Shown one piece after another: positions 44,896 through 55,660 of a DNA stretch of 64,000 bases; the first letter of the stretch is position 1; each line of letters starts with the position of its first letter. The stretch is taken from the NCBI RefSeq assembly GCF_036588685.1, contig NC_086379.1:19887862-19951861 (forward strand), written 5' to 3'. Source of the stretch: Mytilus trossulus (taxonomy: Eukaryota; Mollusca; Bivalvia; Mytilida; Mytilidae). The position numbers and the translations under genes were made by a program. Below the pieces are notes generated by a model, which was given only the letters and a program-made list of their open reading frames with translations, did no database searches and was not told the DNA's origin.

Positions 44896-46602
44896 TCAGT
44901 AAACCAGTTCAAAAATTCCAGCAAACTGCATATCTCGACCAGCAATCAGAAGGGACTCGGAGCTTTTATCATAAAATATAGCTTTAGGCTTTATTAAATG
45001 ACTTTGTGCAGCGGCTAAATCGTGCATCTTTTGACCATCCTTAGATAAACATACAAGAGTATTTCTATTCATTCCAACGCATAACACATTTCCGTATTTA
45101 TCAGCACATACATTTCTGGTATCTTTACCTCTTTCAAAATTTGCCTTCCATAATTCTTTTCCTTTAAGGTTAAAACAGTGAACAATGTCACTGTCAAATT
45201 CAGAAATTAGAATCCGATGGCTTTGACAGTGTATAAAAGTTATAGATCCGTAAGGTAGTTCCAAATCCAATTTCTTAACAATAGCACCATGTAAATCGAC
45301 AAACAGAACATTTCGCGGCCTTGAGCAAACAAGAAGATACTTGTCATAATAAGAGATTGCGTTTAAATCAACATCCAATTGCAATGTTCTAATCAGGGAA
45401 AACCGTGAGCCCAATCTAAGTATTTTGATATTTTCTTTTTTTGGAAAAGAAACTGCCATTCGGGAATCATCGATAAGAGTTGTTCCATATGGCTTTCCAA
45501 ATTCTACTATCTTTGTTATAAAGGTTCCACTGTCACTGAACAATAAAATTCCACCTGCCTCTCCATAATCTGCCAATAAAATCTGTTGGTCAGGGAGGAC
45601 AATGACACTGGAAATGTTAATATCATCTTCCACTGGAAAATTGAAACCTACTAGATTCTTCTTAATTTTCACGGAGGTAACATTTTTCGTTGAAACTGTC
45701 GTAGAAATTTGTGCACTAGACGGAAAATCTATGATTCCGTCGTGTTCTGGATGCGAGTTGGTTCTAACAGCTATATTTCCCAGAAAGGCGGTTTCCAAAA
45801 GGATGCTAGATAAGTCGGTATTTAGGGAGAATGAAAATCTTTTAGATTTCATTCCTTCTTCTGATAGAAGCAAATTAAGTTCCTCACCTTCTTTCAACGA
45901 ATCAGTTTCAAGTTTCTTCATAGCCATGTAGATGTGGAAGAGGCTTGCATTTTTCTGCAGGTTCTCAAAATCAACCAGCGTCTGGTATAGTGCGTCTCGT
46001 TTCTGTTGAAGTTTTTCTACAGTGTTATCAATATCAGTTTTGTGTTTTTGATGGATTAAATCAACTTCAGTCAGTATTTTTGTTTCCAAAAAATCGAGTT
46101 TGCTCTCAATGTCCACGCGTACATTTTTAAATTCTTTTTTGAAGTTATCTTTGTCAGCGTCAAATTCGTTTAAGTTGACCATTCTGTTTTCAATTAATCC
46201 ATCCATATTTTGTAATCTTTCCTTTAGAATACGCACCATGCTCGACAAAGATGTTGATGATTTAATATTTTGAACAACTTTCTTGAGTAAAGTTACACCT
46301 GTGCAATGTTCATGTTTAGTACTCGCGCAAATCACACAGCAGTGAATTTCATGCGATGGACAGTACAATTCAAACTTTTCATTATGAAGATCGCATTCCG
46401 AGTTTACATAAAGCATTCCTGTCGGCAGAGATTTGTATAACTTTACCGTTATTATTTCGTGATCTCTCGTAGACTTAATGGCAGAATGGTGGCCATGGCA
46501 ATCAATGCACAAACCCTCTTCACAAACTGAACACCAAAATTCGGCTTTATTCGTCACATGTCGATACTCGCAGGGTCCGCATAAAATTGAGTTTGATGCC
46601 AT
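44896..46602 (-). CDS. B-box / coiled-coil / beta-propeller protein (TRIM-like without RING), 568 aa
   Basis: Single open frame on the minus strand. Residues about 8-48 are a B-box1-like zinc module (C8, C11, C24, C27, C32, C35, then His). Residues about 70-100 are a B-box2 (C70, H73, C81, H84, C89, C92, H97, H99). About 110-225 is a predicted coiled coil (ESKLDFLETKILTEVDLIHQ region). About 320-568 shows repeated beta-strand blocks such as VLPDQQILLADYGEAGGILL and NVCADKYGNVLCVGMN, typical of an NHL/six-bladed propeller as in bivalve TRIM71/TRIM45-like proteins. There is no RING, so ligase activity is not implied. A splice acceptor (TTTCTAG at 46610-46616) seven bases before the ATG shows an upstream leader exon. 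A degraded paralogue lies 12.7 kb away. Confidence 0.9.
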   Translation of the reverse strand: MASNSILCGPCEYRHVTNKAEFWCSVCEEGLCIDCHGHHSAIKSTRDHEIITVKLYKSLPTGMLYVNSECDLHNEKFELYCPSHEIHCCVICASTKHEHCTGVTLLKKVVQNIKSSTSLSSMVRILKERLQNMDGLIENRMVNLNEFDADKDNFKKEFKNVRVDIESKLDFLETKILTEVDLIHQKHKTDIDNTVEKLQQKRDALYQTLVDFENLQKNASLFHIYMAMKKLETDSLKEGEELNLLLSEEGMKSKRFSFSLNTDLSSILLETAFLGNIAVRTNSHPEHDGIIDFPSSAQISTTVSTKNVTSVKIKKNLVGFNFPVEDDINISSVIVLPDQQILLADYGEAGGILLFSDSGTFITKIVEFGKPYGTTLIDDSRMAVSFPKKENIKILRLGSRFSLIRTLQLDVDLNAISYYDKYLLVCSRPRNVLFVDLHGAIVKKLDLELPYGSITFIHCQSHRILISEFDSDIVHCFNLKGKELWKANFERGKDTRNVCADKYGNVLCVGMNRNTLVCLSKDGQKMHDLAAAQSHLIKPKAIFYDKSSESLLIAGRDMQFAGIFELVY

Positions 46603-46616
46603 GTCTAACCTAGAAA

Positions 46617-47033
46617 TATCAGTAATAAATATCTATTAGATAATAACATGCAATTCGTACTTAAAAAAAAACCAACATATACAGTGCTATTGATTTTAAT
46701 TTGATTTTCCCAATGGCCTGTACATAAAATAATATCGATGTTTAAAGAACAAACAGCAACAAATCATTGCCATTTCCAAAGTTTCATTTACAATTTTCCC
46801 AAATTGTTATTTCTCTTTTTAGTTTCTAGTTTTGGAATTCTTAATCTTTTGACCTTCAAATGTTTCTTAACTACAAAATTAATGTATATATGGTAATAAC
46901 GTAGGCATTGTTGTTGATCTGTATTCTGTCAGATTTTACGAAAATGTTATTGTTGATGTTTTGAACATAGTACACTTGTTTGATATTTCGTAATGTACAG
47001 CACGTGATAGATCGAATATAGGTATCGAAAATA
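46617..47033. other. Upstream intron / intergenic, nothing recognised
   Basis: AT-rich sequence upstream of the acceptor of the B-box gene. The leader exon was not located. Confidence 0.4.
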
Positions 47034-47306
47034 TTACAGCAGATTCCATTGAGTGTGTAGTCAAATGTAATATCTTTGGTTAGCTTGCTTGTTAGCTGAA
47101 CCGTGAAGTCATTGTTATGTTCGGTAAACTATCCTCCTTTTGAAGAAGCATAGTCCAACAGACAGATTGATTTGTTTTCTGTAGGACTAGTCTATTATTA
47201 AAGTAGGATAGTTTACCTAACCTCACAATGACTTCACGGTTCAGCTAACAAGCAAGCTAACCAAAGATATTACATTTGGTTACACACTCAATGGAATCCG
47301 CTGTAA
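47034..47306. mobile_element. 273-bp foldback MITE
   Basis: TTACAGC at the left and GCTGTAA at the right start long arms. CTTTGGTTAGCTTGCTTGTT and TAGCTGAACCGTGAAGTCAT in the left arm recur in reverse complement in the right arm, with few mismatches over about 110 bp. The loop is about 50 bp. Confidence 0.8.
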
Positions 47307-47572
47307 GCTATCAATTCACAATGATATACTTAATGGGTTGGTGTTTAAAAATTCACATTTTCCTAAAATATACACCTGAACCAATAAAAAGTATAAACAA
47401 ATTAGTATAAACTTAATTTAAACACAAACAAACAAATTTCATAAGAAACTAGATGAAATAAGATAACATGAAAAATCCTATACATGTCATTACTATAAAA
47501 CTACATGTACATATAAAAATATTAATTTTCGCGAACCATTTAGGTCACGAAAATTCCAAAATATGGCATCAG

Positions 47573-47990
47573 TAAGGAGAGTTGTACATATAATGTGAAT
47601 ACACAGAACCTCCGTCCAATTCATCTTCAGCTTAAAGTATTCACCACTTTCTATTGTATATATGTACTAACAATATTCCATTTTTCTATAATTTTGATTA
47701 AAATGTGCCAAAATCTGATTTAAAATAGGTCGAATGCCCCCCAAAACATTCCCTGATTGGTTGAAGAACTGTAGCGTCGATGTAAAGCATAGCAAGCCTC
47801 AATGTAAAGCACACGCTTCACAGGTATAAGGAGAGGTTTACAAATATTAATGTGAATACACAGACCCTCAATTCAATTTATGTATTGCTGAAAATAATCA
47901 AGTGTTCATCATTTTCTGTTTTGATTCTTCTAACAACATTCCATTTTTTTCTATAATTCCGATTTGAATATGTGAAAATCCGCAATAAAA
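47573..47990 (+). repeat. Diverged direct repeat pair (~165 bp each, ~250 bp apart)
   Basis: TAAGGAGAG, AATGTGAATACACAGA(A/C)CCTC and ACAACATTCCATTTTT(T)CTATAAT occur in the same order at 47573-47740 and at 47825-47985. Confidence 0.55.
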
Positions 47991-48080
47991 ATAGATGGCA
48001 TCAATGATGTCAAAGTAACGCACACAAATTCTGTTATAATTATGGTAACATCTTGAACTTCGACCCTGGATTCAAAGGGG

Positions 48081-48298
48081 GTCTCATTGGGGGGTTTCCG
48101 ATCCCGGATCTCGCTTACTGTTTAGTCAGATTCCCATATCCCGCTTACACTATGTACGTAAGCAATTCTATTTTTTTGGGGTCATTTCCCGGGTCCCGCT
48201 TTACCTCATTTCCCGTTTTCCCGACACAATGACTTTCACGTGTCACGCTTACAAAAAATCGGCAATCCATCGTCACGCTTAGACCCCTATGAGACCCA
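48081..48298. mobile_element. ~215-bp hAT-like MITE (GGGTCTCATTGGGG ends)
   Basis: GGGTCTCATTGGGG at the left pairs with CCCCTATGAGACCC at the right. TTCAAAG(G) flanks both sides, a 7-8-bp duplication as in hAT elements. The interior has C- and T-rich CCCGC/CCCGG words. The tandem unit that follows starts inside the right end of this MITE. Confidence 0.6.
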
Positions 48299-48735
48299 CT
48301 TCAAAGGGATTAATAAACCGATTCACAAATAGAGATCTCCTTGCGCTCAAATGTAATCCTTAGTGAATACAGTGCATTTCTTTTAGACAATAAATGGATA
48401 TAAAAAAATCTCACCTGCGCTTTCTCAATAATATTTTTACAGTGTGTTGTACTACTTTTTGGACAAATTATATCACAATTATAGAAAACTTCACCAGCTG
48501 TAACTCAAAATATGGACAATTTTATGTAAAGGGGGTCTTGAAATCTTTGACAGCTTCCGAAATGCTAATTTTTGACCTTTTTCAACTGGACCAAATCACT
48601 ACTTAACATTATAGTTCATGAATCAAGTTTTTTATAGTGTAATTTTATCACCCTTCTTGCTACTTGAGGCATAAAACATAAAGAACTAAATTTGAAAGGG
48701 GTATATAAAAAATTGACAAGTAACTCTGTCCACAC

Positions 48736-48829
48736 ACAGGCACTTGTCTCAGAAAAAAATACCTACTATACCTTAATATAACGTATAATAGGTAAAACAA
48801 ATTTCTGAGACAAGTGCCTGTGTGTCCAC
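48736..48829. repeat. Hairpin inside tandem unit 1
   Basis: CACAGGCACTTGTCTCAGAAA pairs with TTTCTGAGACAAGTGCCTGTG almost perfectly, separated by about 48 nt that contain TAATATAACGTATAA. It is repeated in units 2 (about 50287) and 3 (about 51835). Confidence 0.85.
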
Positions 48830-49170
48830 ACTAGGGACTAATCAAGGGACGATAACTGTGTACTCGGACCCGATGACAGAAATGTCAACCAGACCTATTC
48901 GTGTCAAAAGTGAAAACTAATCTATTTGATGAACTAATTTCTTCTAAAATTGTACATGCATTATTTCTGGATTATTTGATTACCAACCACATTTATGTTG
49001 CATGTTTGCATGATAATGAAACTTTGTAGTGTATTGCAAGATCGATGTAAATTGTGACGTCGGTGCGCGATCACGTGACATTAATATTTGTAAAAAACCC
49101 GGTTCCTCACGTAACACGTACGTGTCTGAAATATACATTCTAAGTGCAATCAATTTTCAATCACTGTTTT

Positions 49171-49339
49171 CAGGGGCGGATGCAGGAATTTTCCAAAAGG
49201 GGGGGGGGGGGGGGGGGGGGGTGCTATCCCAGGGAAAAAGGGGGGGGGGTGCAAAACATATGTGCCGATACAAATGCATTGATCGGCCAAAATAAAGGGG
49301 GTGCGAACCCCCGGAACCCCCCCTCTGGATCCGCCACTG
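49171..49339. mobile_element. hAT-like MITE with long G-tract (unit 1)
   Basis: CAGGGGCGGATGCAG at the left and CTGGATCCGCCACTG at the right are the CAG...CTG-type inverted ends of hAT MITEs. Inside are 23 consecutive G, a second G run, and GTGCGAACCCCCGGAACCCC. Equivalent copies are at 50725-50884 and 52270-52402. Confidence 0.7.
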
Positions 49340-49831
49340 GACTTTTATGATATGTTTGTGTCTGTTTTAGGTTTGCATATCAGTAGTTGAAGTAAATTAG
49401 ACATAGTGTCATTGTTCCTGTTCTGAGTTGTGATTATTATAATATAGAATTAGAAGGTTCAGTCTTAAAGAGTGGTCCTGATCCCGAAATCCAAGCTTAC
49501 AAACATGAAATCCTGAGGTCCCGAATTAAAAAAATATCAAATCCCGAAATTCGAATTAAGAAATCCCGGATCCCGTAAATATATAAATATATTACATTAA
49601 TCGCTGTTTATTGAAAAATAACGGATGACTTGTCCTACATTGTATATGCGTGAATGTGACTTAGAGTACACATTACCAATAACACTGTAACACTATATGT
49701 AAATAACATTTGACAAAAAAGTGACGATCGTGGGACTCCATACATTTTCGTTGACATTGGTGCACATTTACATTTATATATCATGAAAAGAAAGCTACAT
49801 CAATAGGACTTTTTTAATCTCGTAGTAAAAA

Positions 49832-51376
49832 CTTAGACCCCTATGAGACCCACTTCAAAGGGATTAATAAACCGATTCACAAATAGAGATCTCCTTGCGC
49901 TCAAATGTAATCCTTAGTGAATACAGTGCATTTCTTTTAGACAATAAATGGATATAAAAAAATCTCACCTGCGCTTTCTCAATAATATTTTTACAGTGTG
50001 TTGTACTACTTTTTGGACAAATTATATCACAATTATAGAAAACTTCACCAGCTGTAACTCAAAATATGGACAATTTTATGTAAAGGGGGTCTTGAAATCT
50101 TTGACAGCTTCCGAAATGCTAATTTTTGACCTTTTTCAACTGGACCAAATCACTACTTAACATTATAGTTCATGAATCAAGTTTTTTATAGTGTAATTTT
50201 ATCACCCTTCTTGCTACTTGAGGCATAAAACATAAAGAACTAAATTTGAAAGGGGTATATAAAAAATTGACAAGTAACTCTGTCCACACACAGGCACTTG
50301 TCTCAGAAAAAAATACCTACTATACCTTAATATAACGTATAATAGGTAAAACAAATTTCTGAGACAAGTGCCTGTGTGTCCACACTAGGGACTAATCAAG
50401 GGACGATAACTGTGTACTCGGACCCGATGACAGAAATGTCAACCAGACCTATTCGTGTCAAAAGTGAAAACTAATCTATTTGATGAACTAATTTCTTCTA
50501 AAATTGTACATGCATTATTTCTGGATTATTTGATTACCAACCACATTTATGTTGCATGTTTGCATGATAATGAAACTTTGTAGTGTATTGCAAGATCGAT
50601 GTAAATTGTGACGTCGGTGCGCGATCACGTGACATTAATATTTGTAAAAAACCCGGTTCCTCACGTAACACGTACGTGTCTGAAATATACATTCTAAGTG
50701 CAATCAATTTTCAATCACTGTTTTCAGGGGCGGATGCAGGAATTTTCCAAAAGGGGGGGGGGGGGTGCTATCCCAGGGAAAAAGGGGGGGGGGGTGCAAA
50801 ACATATGTGCCGATACAAATGCATTGATCGGCCAAAATAAAGGGGGTGCGAACCCCCGGAACCCCCCCTCTGGATCCGCCACTGGACTTTTATGATATGT
50901 TTGTGTCTGTTTTAGGTTTGCATATCAGTAGTTGAAGTAAATTAGACATAGTGTCATTGTTCCTGTTCTGAGTTGTGATTATTATAATATAGAATTAGAA
51001 GGTTCAGTCTTAAAGAGTGGTCCTGATCCCGAAATCCAAGCTTACAAACATGAAATCCTGAGGTCCCGAATTAAAAAAATATCAAATCCCGAAATTCGAA
51101 TTAAGAAATCCCGGATCCCGTAAATATATAAATATATTACATTAATCGCTGTTTATTGAAAAATAACGGATGACTTGTCCTACATTGTATATGCGTGAAT
51201 GTGACTTAGAGTACACATTACCAATAACACTGTAACACTATATGTAAATAACATTTGACAAAAAAGTGACGATCGTGGGACTCCATACATTTTCGTTGAC
51301 ATTGGTGCACATTTACATTTATATATCATGAAAAGAAAGCTACATCAATAGGACTTTTTTAATCTCGTAGTAAAAA
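49832..51376 (+). repeat. Tandem unit 2 of 3 (1545 bp)
   Basis: Same content and order as unit 1; the first G run of its MITE is 13 instead of 23. Junction with unit 1 reads GTAGTAAAAACTTAGACCCC. Confidence 0.9.
50725..50884. mobile_element. hAT-like MITE (unit 2)
   Basis: Same ends as the unit 1 copy, with shorter G-tract. Confidence 0.7.
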
Positions 51377-52902
51377 CTTAGACCCCTATGAGACCCACTT
51401 CAAAGGGATTAATAAACCGATTCACAAATAGAGATCTCCTTGCGCTCAAATGTAATCCTTAGTGAATACAGTGCATTTCTTTTAGACAATAAATGGATAT
51501 AAAAAAATCTCACCTGCGCTTTCTCAATAATATTTTTACAGTGTGTTGTACTACTTTTTGGACAAATTATATCACAATTATAGAAAACTTCACCAGCTGT
51601 AACTCAAAATATGGACAATTTTATGTAAAGGGGGTCTTGAAATCTTTGACAGCTTCCGAAATGCTAATTTTTGACCTTTTTCAACTGGACCAAATCACTA
51701 CTTAACATTATAGTTCATGAATCAAGTTTTTTATAGTGTAATTTTATCACCCTTCTTGCTACTTGAGGCATAAAACATAAAGAACTAAATTTGAAAGGGG
51801 TATATAAAAAATTGACAAGTAACTCTGTCCACACACAGGCACTTGTCTCAGAAAAAAATACCTACTATACCTTAATATAACGTATAATAGGTAAAACAAA
51901 TTTCTGAGACAAGTGCCTGTGTGTCCACACTAGGGACTAATCAAGGGACGATAACTGTGTACTCGGACCCGATGACAGAAATGTCAACCAGACCTATTCG
52001 TGTCAAAAGTGAAAACTAATCTATTTGATGAACTAATTTCTTCTAAAATTGTACATGCATTATTTCTGGATTATTTGATTACCAACCACATTTATGTTGC
52101 ATGTTTGCATGATAATGAAACTTTGTAGTGTATTGCAAGATCGATGTAAATTGTGACGTCGGTGCGCGATCACGTGACATTAATATTTGTAAAAAACCCG
52201 GTTCCTCACGTAACACGTACGTGTCTGAAATATACATTCTAAGTGCAATCAATTTTCAATCACTGTTTTCAGGGGCGGATGCAGGAATTTTCCAAAGGGG
52301 GGGGGGGGGGGGTGCAAAACATATGTCCCGATACAAATGCATTGATCGGCCAAAATAAAGGGGGTGCGAACCCCCGGAACCCCCCCTCTGGATCCGCCAC
52401 TGGACTTTTATGATATGTTTGTGTCTGTTTTAGGTTTGCATATCAGTAGTTGAAGTAAATTAGACATAGTGTCATTGTTCCTGTTCTGAGTTGTGATTAT
52501 TATAATATAGAATTAGAAGGTTCAGTCTTAAAGAGTGGTCCTGATCCCGAAATCCAAGCTTACAAACATGAAATCCTGAGGTCCCGAATTAAAAAAATAT
52601 CAAATCCCGAAATTCGAATTAAGAAATCCCGGATCCCGTAAATATATAAATATATTACATTAATCGCTGTTTATTGAAAAATAACGGATGACTTGTCCTA
52701 CATTGTATATGCGTGAATGTGACTTAGAGTACACATTACCAATAACACTAACACTATATGTAAATAACATTAAATTTTGACAAAAAAGTGACGATCGTGG
52801 GACTCCATACATTTTCGTTGACATTGGTGCACATTTACATTTATATATCATGAAAAGAAAGCTACATCAATAGGACTTTTTTAATCTCGTAGTAAAAACT
52901 TA
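51377..52902 (+). repeat. Tandem unit 3 of 3 (~1526 bp, slightly diverged)
   Basis: Same order. Its MITE lost the segment between the two G runs (single run of 16 G), and there is a small change near 52745 (ACACTAACACTATATG with extra TTAAATT). It ends GTAGTAAAAACTTA, then unique sequence AAGTTGATTC. Confidence 0.9.
52270..52402. mobile_element. hAT-like MITE (unit 3, internal deletion)
   Basis: Same CAG...CTG-type ends; the part between the two G runs is absent, so this copy is about 36 bp shorter than the unit 1 copy. Confidence 0.65.
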
Positions 52903-53580
52903 AAGTTGATTCATTTTTTAAAATGTGTTTTATAATCAAGTAGTGTACTACTTACTTTTTACTTTCATTTTGAAAACTGATCTGTTCTGTTTATCGTTAT
53001 TTGTTTGTTTGTATTATGGGAGACGATGAGAGACACATTGATTATAATATTATAGGTAAATATTGAATTGCAAAAAAATACAATTATTATAAAAAAAATA
53101 CGTCAAGCTCTGAAGATCTCTTGAATCGAATAAATAATAAATACAATACATTCAAAAGACAATACATGGACGATATACACGATCTCACTAAATACAAAAT
53201 GAAAAATACAACATTCGAGGCGTTTTTCAATAAAAGCGTTACTTTCAGACCTAAAAAATGGAAAATCAACTTCACTAAAGTTTAATTTCAAGAGTTATTT
53301 TGAATACCTCTATTATAGACCTGTTTGTATACAAAAAGTGCAAACTTAAATTTTCTTTAAAATGATATTATTTTCATAATTTGTGTACAGTACTGTTTGG
53401 TAGGGGACTTTTGTTCCTGCGAAACTTTTTCTAAACGCACATATTTTTTTTGCAATTTTAAATGTTTCCTATAGACATTCCAGTTGTTTTACTTTCAATA
53501 CTAGAAAAATCTCATTTTTTCTGAATTGAAAAACCATTTTTATCGATAAAGATTAGACAGTACTTCACATATGAAGGTAG
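52903..53580. other. Unique AT-rich sequence, no supported gene
   Basis: Contains overlapping 62-codon minus-strand frames with no recognisable motif. Confidence 0.4.
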
Positions 53581-53584
53581 AACT

Positions 53585-54240
53585 CATGTTACGTAGTGGA
53601 CATTTTGATGCGTTTCATAGAGGACACAACCGTTTCGTAGTGGACAAAAAGTTTCGTAGTTGACATCAACCCTATTATATGATAATAAAAACATAATAAA
53701 AATTAAACGAAACTAACCCTTATTATTTGTTTTACACAAATATAATTGAAAAAAGATTTTAAGAAAGACTGCATGGTAGTGGTAGTGTCCACTACGAAAC
53801 GTTTTTATCCCATACTTGTTTCGTACGGGACCGTTTCGTAGGGGACATATTCGCATGTTTTATTCCCCCCCCCCCCCCCCCCCCACAATCCCTATATTGC
53901 AATAGTAACAAGACTGATTGTATTCATCAAAGCATTTATTTTAATAGCTGTAAACTGATATTTTTTTTGTAATTTTAAAACCAGATACTGAAGGAGATTT
54001 TACCCGTTTCGTAGTCATGGTAGTGAACATTAACAAAAAAACGGTATCACTCTGGTCCATTTGATGTGGTCAATTTTTCTTACCAACAATTTAATTGCCG
54101 TTATAAAAGCATCACTTCTTTTGTAAGACCCCAATGTTTATATCTCTTGCAAACAAAATTACATTGATTTTATAAAACTGTTTATTGGCAAATTTTAATG
54201 ACTTCGTTTCGTAGTGGACATTTTGTGAGGGACACACCTT
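53585..54240. repeat. Scattered GTTTCGTAGTGGACA motif cluster
   Basis: Variants occur near 53592, 53607, 53628 and 53649 (direct), 53790 (inverted), 53817, 53830, 54005 and 54206 (direct). Spacing is irregular, and a run of 20 C lies near 53866. It may be a degenerate non-autonomous element; the boundaries are uncertain. Confidence 0.5.
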
Positions 54241-54609
54241 CTGATATTAAAAACCCTATATTGAAAGCTGTTTATTAAAATATGTTGGCTCTGAACATTA
54301 CTTTTGAATTATTAAAAAACTTACGTAAAGTAAAAATAACATTTATTTCTTCATTTTTTACGATATTTTACAGTATGAATGTTGAACAGGCGGTCTAGGG
54401 ACATGCCATTTTTGTTGTTTTGGACCATTCAGGAGTCAATATCCTATCACTCTCTATAAAAAGAAAGTGTTTCTTTGCTTAAAAATGTTAAATCTAAGTC
54501 AATGTACTGACTGCACAAAAAATTACTTGCAAAGATCAAACACATTTTTTTTAAGTGGTTGGGACAAGAAAATACGTTTTTATTGAAAAACGCCCATGAA
54601 CGTCATGAA

Positions 54610-54800
54610 CAGATATAGGAAAATGTGGTGTGAGTGCCAATGAGACAACTCTCCATCCAAATAACAATTTATAAAAATAAACCATTACAGGTCAATGTGC
54701 GGCCTTCAACACGGAGCCTTGGCTCACACCGAACAATAAGCTATAAAGGGCCTCAAAACTACTAGTGTAAAACCATTCAAACGGAAAAACCAACGGCATA
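54610..54800 (+). repeat. Family A repeat
   Basis: AGATATAGGAAAATGTGG, GCCAATGAGACAACTCTCCA, AAACCATTACAGGTCA, GGAGCCTTGGCTCACACCG and ACTAGTGTAAAACC in order. Confidence 0.8.
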
Positions 54801-54924
54801 TGTTACCCATTTAAAAAAATCTAAAACTAAATACGAAAAGGGTGCACGATTTAAAAAAAAACCTAAAAGAGGATCAGGGAAATACGTTTTAGAAAGCAAA
54901 TACATATATGCATAATAACTTTAT

Positions 54925-55157
54925 GCCTCAGTCCCACTAGACCACGATGACACCATGCTCACCGCGTTCTTAAATTTATTTAGATCGTGGTGAGGTCGCG
55001 GTATGAGCGGCATGCACATGTTAATTTTCGTTGTTTTTACGATGATGACTACGTCCTCATTACGCTTCATGCCGCTCATACCGCGACCTCACTACGATCT
55101 GAATTAATTTTAGATCGCGATGAGCGTGGTGCGATCGTGGTCTAATGGGACTGGGGC
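54925..55157. mobile_element. ~233-bp palindromic MITE
   Basis: Starts GCCTCAGTCCCACTAGACCA and ends TGGTCTAATGGGACTGGGGC. Inner arms also pair (TCGTGGTGAGGTCGCGGTATGA-type against its complement near 55075-55110). The arms make up most of its length. Confidence 0.8.
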
Positions 55158-55549
55158 CTTAGCTTTAAATTTATATAACGTCAACATCGTGTTCCGTATC
55201 AATACTGTACCATTCCTTCTTCATTTCTGATTAATACGTAGATTGCTCGGAAACATCACAGTAATACCAAAATCTACTTGAACACTTTGGCGTGGTGGTA
55301 GGAGTAGATGTTAAGGTCGAGGGAGCTCTGATAGTAACGAATCCAGCAGAGATGTCGGACCGACCAATCAAACCTGAATCACAACCTGTTTCTCGTCCAT
55401 CAAGCTCAAATGACGATGTTAAGTGAACAATAGTAGGGATAACACACATGTGTCAAGCATGCATGGTTGTGGCGCCGTTACAGAAAAAGGACAAGAGGTC
55501 CAAATAACAAACACTCAAACTAAACCTTGAGAGCTTTTTTTATATTTTA

Positions 55550-55660
55550 TGTGAAAATGACAATGAGCACGATGGTCGTAGTATGAACGTAGTGAGGTCG
55601 TAAGAAGGGCGTGATCTAAATTTATTTTATATCGCGGTGAGCGTGATAATATGCCCCTGG
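55550..55660. repeat. Relative of the 54.9-kb MITE (fragment)
   Basis: GAGCACGATGGTCGTAGTAT, GTAGTGAGGTCGTAAGAAGG, CGTGATCTAAATTTATTTTA and TCGCGGTGAGCGTGATAAT resemble the interior arms of the element at 54925-55157. Confidence 0.55.

Larger units (their letters stand above)
48278..49831 (+). repeat. Tandem unit 1 of 3 (1554 bp)
   Basis: Begins CTTAGACCCCTATGAGACCC. Contains a T/A-rich block with a spurious 70-codon frame, a 23-bp-arm hairpin (48736-48829), an hAT-like MITE with a run of 23 G (49171-49339) and a GATCCCGAAATC-type block, and ends GTAGTAAAAA. It is nearly identical to units 2 and 3; most of the length difference is in the G-tract. Confidence 0.9.

Noticed and set aside
45602-46130. 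Plus-strand frames opposite the B-box gene
   Set aside because: Shadow frames of the well-supported minus-strand protein.
49029-50895. Glycine-rich frames (GGGGGG) as glycine-rich proteins
   Set aside because: They result from G-runs in the hAT-like MITE, and differ between units only by tract length.
48394-51705. Identical 70-codon frames in the three tandem units as a small gene family
   Set aside because: Identity follows from the unit duplication; no motif, signal peptide or splice sites support coding.
48278-52902. CRISPR-like array
   Set aside because: Eukaryotic context, 1.5-kb repeat units and no short regularly spaced repeats with unique spacers.
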